Shown: positions 1 through 4,456 of the stretch, one piece after another
Numbering within the stretch: position 1 is the first letter of the stretch
Layout: every line of letters begins with the position of its first letter
Assembly: GCA_030618205.1 (NCBI GenBank)
Contig: JAUXDR010000079.1
Span: 1 to 5,810 of the forward strand
DNA length: 5,810 nucleotides
Reading direction: 5' to 3'
Source of the DNA: Deltaproteobacteria bacterium
GTDB lineage: Bacteria; Desulfobacterota; Dissulfuribacteria; Dissulfuribacterales; UBA3076
Notes under the pieces: generated by a model
The model's input: only the letters and a program-made list of their open reading frames with translations
Databases searched by the model: none
Told to the model about the DNA's origin: nothing
Program-made: the position numbers and the translations under genes

Positions 1-68
1 TGATTACCAGATAGATGCAGTGGATGCCTTTTACCAGTCCGGACGCTCTTCCGGCGGCAGCGGCATAG

Positions 69-533
69 TTGTCTTTGCATGAGGGTCGGGCAATTAGTCC
101 TTCCCCGGTCATTACCAACTGTATCCTGTGGGAGGACAGTGCTGCAAATGGGCCAGAGATTCGTAATTCTCCAACTTCTTCCCCCACAGTCACGTTCTGC
201 GACATCCAGGGCGGATATCCCGGAGATGGTAACATTGACACGGCTCCCCTGTTTGTGAATGCAGAAAATGGTGATTTCCACCTCCAGGCAGGTTCTTAGT
301 GTATAGATACTGGAACAAACGATGCCCTTGAACTTCCCGGCACGGACAAAAATGGAAAACCAAGAATCATTGACGGTGACAGCAATGGACAAGTTGTTGT
401 AGATATGGGAAGCTATGAATTTGGTAATATTTGCGAATACGACCTGACCCATGACGGCAGATGTGACATGCAGGACTGGCTACTGTTTGGCGAGGACTGG
501 GGAAGGACTAATTGCCCGATTCCGTATGGGTAA
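69..533 (+). pseudogene. 3' remnant of a beta-helix / choice-of-anchor Q-like secreted protein with a dockerin-like C-terminus, interrupted by a stop codon
   Basis: One reading frame gives a recognisable protein end on both sides of a TAG at 297-299. Before it come the parallel beta-helix-type phrases SPVITNCILW and PTVTFCDIQGGYPG, then GNIDTAPLFVNAENGDFHLQAGS. After it come CIDTGTNDALELPGTDKNG, PRIIDGDSNGQ and VDMGSYEF, which match the usual 'SPCIDxG...DxDGxPRIIDG...DMGAYEF' ending of such proteins. The last 35 residues hold DLTHDGRCDMQD, a single EF-hand or dockerin-like calcium loop with acids at loop positions 1, 5, 9 and 12. The true stop is TAA at 531-533. The same frame is closed by TAG at 66-68. 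The open frame just upstream (from base 2) is a different one, ending in SSGGSGIVVFA, so a frameshift around 66-77 is likely. The TTG at 69 is not a believable start; the real start lies outside the window. The intact protein would be secreted or surface-attached. I call it a decayed gene; a sequencing error or stop read-through is not excluded. Confidence 0.7.
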
Positions 534-558
534 GGACCGAGTCCACGTGTTGTTGAAA

Positions 559-594
559 AAAGGATGGGTGGCCTGTCACTGTCGCCCATCCTTT
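559..594 (+). terminator. Strong hairpin, likely intrinsic-type terminator after the beta-helix gene
   Basis: The arm AAAGGATGGG (559-568) pairs exactly with CCCATCCTTT (585-594). Four more pairs, two of them G-T, extend the stem to about 14 bp and leave an 8-base loop at 573-580. Six A residues precede the stem (555-560, overlapping its base), but only a mixed CCTTCA follows, so the U tract is poor on the plus strand. The position, 25 bases after the TAA, fits a terminator of the upstream gene and shields the DUF167 gene from read-through. Confidence 0.65.
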
Positions 595-704
595 CCTTCA
601 CCCCATCTTGCACCGACGATCCAGACCATAAGGGCTACGTGGATACCCAGGATTAGGCGTCAACTTTTCCAAAATCGATACAGGTATACAAGTCTGTTTT
701 GTAT

Positions 705-709
705 GAAGG
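705..709 (+). promoter_or_regulatory. Ribosome binding site of the DUF167 gene
   Basis: GAAGG lies 10 bases before the ATG at 720 and supports that start. A small inverted repeat (ATACAA at 686-691 and TTGTAT at 699-704, 7-base loop) ends directly against it. If formed in RNA it might partly hinder the site, but six pairs are weak evidence. Confidence 0.5.
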
Positions 710-719
710 CTGAAACCCC

Positions 720-1016
720 ATGAAAATTCCCCCGTATCTGAAGGTGGTGCCAAAAGGCATTGTTCTGAATCTCCATGTGCAACCCAAATCCTCCCGCACG
801 GCTTTTGCCGGCCTTCACGGTTCATCACTTAAGCTCAAGGTCCAGCCTCCCCCTGTGGATGGTGCGGCTAACAAGGCCTGCCAGCAGTTTCTGGCAAAAC
901 AATTTAATATCTCTAAATCCTCGGTTGTGCTGAAATCAGGTGCTAATTCCAGGGAAAAGGCCTTTTTGATTGCAGGCATATCTTTAGATTACGCCTTAGC
1001 CCGACTCCCCAAGTAG
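720..1016 (+). CDS. DUF167 / YggU family protein
   Basis: This 98-residue protein covers the whole DUF167 domain, whose members are usually about 95-105 residues. Hallmarks in order are VQPKSSR (residues 20-26), the core GLHGSSLKLKVQPPPVDGAAN (31-51 region, with the signature PPVDGxAN), FLAKQFNISKSSV and SGANSREK (73-80). There is no signal peptide or membrane segment, so it should be a small soluble cytoplasmic protein. The biochemical role of the family is not established; members often sit beside yggT, proC or cell-division genes. None of those is present here, and the gene looks monocistronic between two hairpins. The ATG at 720 has an SD-like GAAGG at good spacing and places the motifs where family members have them. 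The family call is firm; the function is unknown. Confidence 0.93.
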   Translation: MKIPPYLKVVPKGIVLNLHVQPKSSRTAFAGLHGSSLKLKVQPPPVDGAANKACQQFLAKQFNISKSSVVLKSGANSREKAFLIAGISLDYALARLPK

Positions 1017-1031
1017 TACCTGAACGAAAAC

Positions 1032-1057
1032 CCCAAATTTTGTTTTCTCAATTTGGG
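1032..1057 (+). terminator. Hairpin 15 bases after the DUF167 gene, possible terminator
   Basis: CCCAAATT (1032-1039) pairs exactly with AATTTGGG (1050-1057) across a 10-base loop that contains TTTTGTTTT-like sequence. It is followed by TCAAGGAC and not a T run, so it is a weak intrinsic terminator at best. Its position just after the stop codon is the main support. Confidence 0.4.
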
Positions 1058-1095
1058 TCAAGGACAATTAACATATTAAGTTTATTTCCTTTTTT

Positions 1096-1127
1096 AAATT
1101 CAAAATTTAGAATTTAGAATTCACAAT
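1096..1127. repeat. AT-rich short tandem repeat of about 7 bp
   Basis: Two exact adjacent AATTTAG units (1104-1110 and 1111-1117) are flanked by related units beginning AATTC. This is a low-complexity intergenic heptad-type repeat with no evident function. Confidence 0.5.
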
Positions 1128-1129
1128 TA

Positions 1130-1156
1130 TGTCTGAACCGCCTTTTCGTTCAGACA
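1130..1156. repeat. 9-bp stem hairpin
   Basis: TGTCTGAAC (1130-1138) pairs with GTTCAGACA (1148-1156) around a 9-base loop containing CCTTTT. The right arm overlaps the right end of the 11-bp inverted repeat at 1143-1153, so the two pairings would be mutually exclusive. No T run follows. Confidence 0.45.
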
Positions 1157-1385
1157 CTAAGTAAGCTCGCAAGGTCTATGGCTTGAAGGGTCAAATTCAG
1201 GATGCAGCATGTTCATCTAAAGGATTGAAAGGCTCAAGTTGCGGGGTTAGTGAAAGTTAACAAAAAACAACCCTGAACTTTGAACCTCTGAACGTCTATT
1301 AAAATTCTTTGATCCATCGTCAATAAATCAAGTTTATCCGAAACATATCCGATAAAGGTAAAAGGACGTATTTGCGTTTTTGTAG

Positions 1386-1436
1386 CTAAGGACCCGTAAA
1401 GGAATAAGTCATTGGAATTCCTTTACGGGTCCTAAG
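1386..1436. repeat. Long perfect hairpin in the pilC upstream region
   Basis: AGGACCCGTAAAGGAAT (1389-1405) is exactly complementary to 1417-1433, giving a 17-bp perfect stem with an 11-base loop. After one A-A mismatch, two further pairs reach 1386 and 1436. Neither side has a T tract, so it is not a standard intrinsic terminator. It ends 52 bases before the pilC ATG and so could sit in the pilC 5' leader as an mRNA-stability or regulatory element, or be a dispersed palindromic repeat. Confidence 0.6.
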
Positions 1437-1477
1437 TCCTGTGCGTGTTTGTATTTCGGACACCTACTAATTTTTTT

Positions 1478-1483
1478 AGGGAG
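1478..1483 (+). promoter_or_regulatory. Ribosome binding site of pilC
   Basis: AGGGAG lies 5 bases before the ATG at 1489, preceded by a seven-T run. It fixes the start that gives the expected FVWKG PilC N-terminus. Confidence 0.7.
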
Positions 1484-1488
1484 TTTTT

Positions 1489-2700
1489 ATGCCAGACTTT
1501 GTATGGAAAGGCACCGCGAGCAATGGCGAAATACAAAAGGGCGAGATCGAGGCCCAGGACGAGCAGGCGGCACGCCGTTTACTTCGACAACAACGAATAT
1601 CTCTTTCTAAGATCAAGGCCAAGCCCAAGGACCTGCTGGAGAATATAGCATTTTTTCAAACAAAGGTGACAACGAAGGACATTGTTATCTTCACCAGGCA
1701 GTTATCCACAATGATAGATGCCGGCCTTCCCCTTGTTCAAGGGTTGGAAATCCTTGCCAGCCAGCAAGAAAACAAGACCCTTAAAAAAATACTCCTGGAT
1801 ACCAAGTCTGATGTTGAAGGTGGCTCCACTTTTGCTGATGCCCTGAAGAAACACCCGAAGCAGTTTGATCGTCTCTTCTGCAATATGGTTGCAGCAGGAG
1901 AGATGGGAGGGATATTGGATGATGTCTTAAAGCGTCTTGCCGACTATATGGAAAAGGCGCAGCGTCTTAAAAATAAGGTTAAAGGTGCGCTTACTTATCC
2001 TATCATAGTACTTGCCATATCCGCCATGGTAATTGGAGTAATCCTTATCTTCGTAATACCTGTGTTTGAGCAGATGTTTGCTGACTTCGGCGGTGCCCTG
2101 CCGCTTCCTACCCAGTTAGTGGTCAACCTGAGTAATTTTGTTAAATCCTATTCCCTGGTCATAATCGGCGTCTCGGTAGTTATGGTATTCCTGTTCAAAA
2201 AATACTACAAAACAGAAAAAGGAAGGCGTGTTGTAGACATGCTGATACTCAAATCCCCTGTATTCGGGCCGCTATTGAGAAAAGTGGCAGTGGCAAAACT
2301 TACCAGAACATTAGGTACTTTGTTAAACAGCGGTGTGCCCATACTTGAATCATTGAATGTCGCTGGTGGAACTGCCGGCAACAAGATGGTGGAAGAAGCC
2401 ATATCGCACGTGCGCTCCAGCATCAGTGAGGGGCGGACAATTGCGCAGCCGCTTGGTGAAAGCGGGATCTTCCCCGCCATGGTAGTGCAGATGGTGTCGG
2501 TGGGTGAAACTACAGGCGCGCTGGACCAGATGCTGAACAAAATAGCGGATTTCTATGACGAGGAAGTGGAAACAGCAGTCGATGCCTTGACCAGCATGAT
2601 CGAGCCCTTCATGATAGTATTCCTCGGTGGTACCGTAGGTTCCATAATCGTTGCCATGTATCTCCCCATCTTCGCGATGGCTGGGGCAGTATCAGGATAG
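1489..2700 (+). CDS. pilC: Type IV pilus inner-membrane platform protein PilC (T2SS F family)
   Basis: The 403-residue product has the usual PilC length and opens with FVWKGTASNGEIQKGEIEA, the PilC-type N-terminus that distinguishes it from GspF. It carries two repeated T2SSF domains, at about residues 68-190 and 271-393. Each has the family pattern: FTRQLSTMIDAGLPL (68-82) with VAAGEMGGILDDVL (134-147), and LTRTLGTLLNSGVPI (271-285) with VSVGETTGALDQML (337-350). Hydrophobic membrane segments lie near 170-195, 221-237 and 371-396, the last ending in VAMYLPIFAMAG. In the cell it would be the inner-membrane platform on which the PilB/PilT ATPases drive pilin assembly and retraction. pilB, pilT and pilin genes, the usual neighbours, are not in this window, and the gene stands alone behind a structured leader. 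Its last 9 bases overlap the end of the convergent TolC gene. The family assignment is secure; GspF of a type II secretion system is the only serious alternative. Confidence 0.95.
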   Translation: MPDFVWKGTASNGEIQKGEIEAQDEQAARRLLRQQRISLSKIKAKPKDLLENIAFFQTKVTTKDIVIFTRQLSTMIDAGLPLVQGLEILASQQENKTLKKILLDTKSDVEGGSTFADALKKHPKQFDRLFCNMVAAGEMGGILDDVLKRLADYMEKAQRLKNKVKGALTYPIIVLAISAMVIGVILIFVIPVFEQMFADFGGALPLPTQLVVNLSNFVKSYSLVIIGVSVVMVFLFKKYYKTEKGRRVVDMLILKSPVFGPLLRKVAVAKLTRTLGTLLNSGVPILESLNVAGGTAGNKMVEEAISHVRSSISEGRTIAQPLGESGIFPAMVVQMVSVGETTGALDQMLNKIADFYDEEVETAVDALTSMIEPFMIVFLGGTVGSIIVAMYLPIFAMAGAVSG

Positions 2701-4278
2701 AGGCTTGTCTGCAATGATATCATGGCGCTTCAGGTTGGTCCCCATGGCGCGGTAGAGATTTGCCAGACCCTGGTTAAAATCCACAATAGCACTGGTCTTT
2801 CGAATTCGTGCTTGAATAACGCTGTTCTGAAAAATCAGGACACGAAAGGTATCAGAAAGCCCTTCTTTAAGACGCTCCATCTCCTGTGCCAAAGTAATTT
2901 CGGCCAATTCCTCTGTACGCTCTGCAACACAGATCCGCTCAAGGCTTCGATTAACAGTCACCAAAGAGTTCTTAACCTCTTTCTCCGTAGTTTCTTCCAG
3001 GCGTTTAAGCCTATATACCGCCTGGCGTTTTTCCATGCCGGCACGGCGATAGCTTGCCTGTGAAGCGCGATTGCCCAGTGGATAGGAAAAGCGAAGCCCT
3101 GCATACCACTCATGCCCGTCCGCCTCAGACATTCGTGAAAGGGAATCCATGTAATCTCCTTCATGGGAACTTGATGCTGTAATACCGTTAACCGTATAGG
3201 ATACGGGTCTATATCCGCCAGACAGGCCGTTGGCCCCTAAGGTTGCCTCCAGGTCCAGACGAGGGAGCTTCTGATTGGCATAGTATTCCAGCTTTATGTT
3301 CTGACTGGCAATTGCAATGCGCTGCTTCTGGATATCAGGACGCTTTTCCAAAGCAATAGCCAATGTCTGTTCCAAATCGGGAAAGGTCTGCTTTTTCCCT
3401 GGAATCTCTTCTGTTACGAAAGGTTCCTTATAGAGTGTATCCACTGGACGCATTCCCAGAAGGTCTCTTAATTGGTTAGCAAGAGTTTCTACCTGTTGTC
3501 TGGCAAAAATCACCTGCTCGTCCCGAGACACCATAGCGGTCTCTGCCTCCTGTACTTCAGTGACAGGAACAACGCCTGCTGCAAATTTTTCCCTGTTTCC
3601 TTCAAGAAGATTCCGTGCCAGTTCCCTGGATTCGATGCGATAGTGGAGAATCTCCTGAGCCTCCGCGAGATCGTAATAGATGAGTTCAATCTCCTCACCG
3701 ATCCGCTGGGCCCGATCCAGATATCCTTCAGTGGTTTGGCTTGCCAGATTTTGGTTCATCCGAAGCTTCGCTGTATTGACATCAGTTCCGAAATCCCGAA
3801 GGAGGGGTTGGGTGAAATTCAAAAGCAGGATATTTCGATATTGTGGACGCAATGCGTCTACAGAAGAGTTGTTCATGGAACGGTTGGTTTCAAAGGATAG
3901 CTTTGACTCAAGGCCGAATTGGAACTTTTTGCGGATGCCGATATCACCACCTGTCTCCCGGTACTTATCAAAGTCGTCGTCGGAAAAAGCTATGGCCGTA
4001 GGAATTTTTTCTTCAAGAGATGATATCCCCATTTCAATCACCGGATCAAACTCCGCCTTTTCGACAGTCACGTTTTCCTGGCTGATTGGGATATTGAGTT
4101 CTTCTACCTGCAGATCCAAATTATATTGGATGCCTCTTGCAACGGCACTCTGCAATGTCAGGACCTTTGCCCCTGCCAGGATATCCTCATTGTTCTCTTG
4201 AGCTGAGGCAGGGTTGCTCAAGAAAAAAATTGCCAGAAAACTTGTAACACTCACCAGCAATATGCGTTGCAACATCAT
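2692..4278 (-). CDS. TolC-family outer-membrane efflux protein
   Basis: The 528-residue product begins with a signal peptide (hydrophobic LLVSVTSFLAIFFL, likely cut after ASA at residue 26, before QENN). The rest has the two-repeat OEP architecture, roughly residues 38-275 and 300-512. Visible landmarks are LTLQSAVARGIQYNLDL (40-56), NFTQPLLRDFG (154-164), GVVPVTEVQEAE (235-246), RPDIQKQRIAI (313-323), LPRLDLEATLGANG (338-351), WYAGLRFSYPLG (391-402) and KEGLSDTFRVLIFQNSVIQA (471-490). These are typical of TolC-like beta-barrel/alpha-barrel channels, which trimerise in the outer membrane and connect to an inner-membrane pump through a periplasmic adaptor. No pump or adaptor gene is adjacent, so the substrate cannot be inferred. 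Two ATG codons are adjacent (4276-4278 and 4273-4275). The SD AAGGAGG lies 4 bases from the first and 7 from the second, so translation may start at 4275 and give 527 residues. The gene converges on pilC and overlaps it by 9 bp. Confidence 0.93.
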   Translation of the reverse strand: MMLQRILLVSVTSFLAIFFLSNPASAQENNEDILAGAKVLTLQSAVARGIQYNLDLQVEELNIPISQENVTVEKAEFDPVIEMGISSLEEKIPTAIAFSDDDFDKYRETGGDIGIRKKFQFGLESKLSFETNRSMNNSSVDALRPQYRNILLLNFTQPLLRDFGTDVNTAKLRMNQNLASQTTEGYLDRAQRIGEEIELIYYDLAEAQEILHYRIESRELARNLLEGNREKFAAGVVPVTEVQEAETAMVSRDEQVIFARQQVETLANQLRDLLGMRPVDTLYKEPFVTEEIPGKKQTFPDLEQTLAIALEKRPDIQKQRIAIASQNIKLEYYANQKLPRLDLEATLGANGLSGGYRPVSYTVNGITASSSHEGDYMDSLSRMSEADGHEWYAGLRFSYPLGNRASQASYRRAGMEKRQAVYRLKRLEETTEKEVKNSLVTVNRSLERICVAERTEELAEITLAQEMERLKEGLSDTFRVLIFQNSVIQARIRKTSAIVDFNQGLANLYRAMGTNLKRHDIIADKPLS

Positions 4279-4282
4279 GAAG

Positions 4283-4289
4283 CCTCCTT
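4283..4289 (-). promoter_or_regulatory. Strong Shine-Dalgarno of the TolC-family gene
   Basis: Read on the minus strand, AAGGAGG is a near-perfect anti-16S match. Spacing is 4 bases to the first ATG and 7 to the second, which favours the second as the main start. Confidence 0.75.
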
Positions 4290-4301
4290 CACTATGGACA
4301 T

Positions 4302-4354
4302 CAGCACTTTTGGGAAGGCCATTTTCTCTGCTGAAACCCGCACGGCAAGTGCTG
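4302..4354 (-). repeat. Inverted repeat in the TolC-gene leader
   Basis: CAGCACTT (4302-4309) and AAGTGCTG (4347-4354) are exact reverse complements, 37 bases apart, directly upstream of the TolC-gene ribosome site. It could be an operator half-site pair or an RNA stem. I do not recognise a known regulator site or riboswitch in it. Confidence 0.35.
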
Positions 4355-4362
4355 TGAATAAG

Positions 4363-4390
4363 TTTATTTTGTGTTTATTTTGTGTTTGTG
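4363..4390. repeat. Tandem 11-bp repeat in the divergent intergenic region
   Basis: TTTATTTTGTG occurs twice back to back (4363-4373 and 4374-4384), followed by a shortened copy TTTGTG (4385-4390). The period is about one helical turn. It lies just upstream of the putative -10 of the cobalamin gene, where a regulator or an AT-rich UP-type element could act. Confidence 0.5.
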
Positions 4391-4396
4391 CTGATA

Positions 4397-4405
4397 TGCT
4401 ACAAT
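4397..4405 (+). promoter_or_regulatory. Candidate extended -10 promoter for the cbiF-cbiG gene
   Basis: TGCTACAAT matches the extended -10 form TGnTATAAT with one mismatch. No good -35 is seen at the usual distance (ATTTTG or TTTGTG at best), which an extended -10 can tolerate. It would give a leader of about 45 bases before the ATG at 4457. Confidence 0.35.
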
Positions 4406-4456
4406 TAAGACAAATTATATTGCGACCACCTCAGCTAATTACCTATAAAACGAAAC

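Larger units (their letters stand above)
1020..1153. repeat. 134-bp segment bounded by an 11-bp perfect inverted repeat
   Basis: CTGAACGAAAA at 1020-1030 is the exact reverse complement of TTTTCGTTCAG at 1143-1153. The enclosed DNA is AT-rich and non-coding and contains its own smaller hairpins. Size, terminal inverted repeats and lack of coding are MITE-like, but no clear target-site duplication is visible: the flanks share only AC. It may equally be an RNA-level long-range stem or chance. Confidence 0.35.
1017..1488. other. 472-base non-coding gap with several inverted and short tandem repeats
   Basis: No coding frame here resembles a protein. The stretch is AT-rich and contains, in order: a hairpin at 1032-1057, a low-complexity AATTTAG-type repeat at 1096-1127, a hairpin at 1130-1156, a TGAAC-type repeat at 1274-1293, a pair of TATCCGA repeats at 1335-1352 and a long hairpin at 1386-1436. 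I see no tRNA, no recognisable riboswitch and no transposase remnant. The 5' leader and promoter of pilC must lie in the right-hand part, but I cannot fix a convincing -35/-10 pair. Confidence 0.7.

Noticed and set aside
297..299. TAG decoded as pyrrolysine or another recoded residue
   Set aside because: No recoding element is visible, the protein family has no link to pyrrolysine, and the likely frameshift upstream points to decay.
451..723. A 90-codon plus-strand open frame running into the DUF167 start
   Set aside because: It crosses the terminator-like hairpin, has no ribosome site and overlaps the dockerin-like coding end in another frame.
1351..1440. Possible GEMM (cyclic di-GMP) riboswitch before pilC, suggested by GATAAAGGTAAA and a nearby GGACG
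   Set aside because: The P2 hairpin with its GNRA loop and the GCAAAGCC-type receptor are missing, and the long perfect hairpin does not fit the GEMM fold. A covariance-model scan would settle it.
3680..4201. A 173-codon plus-strand open frame within the TolC-family gene
   Set aside because: The minus-strand frame is clearly the real gene, with a signal peptide, OEP motifs and a strong SD. The opposite frame is a shadow.
4279..4456. Cobalamin riboswitch upstream of cbiF-cbiG
   Set aside because: No B12-box-like GCCACTG sequence is present, and the 178-base region is short for a full riboswitch plus promoter.
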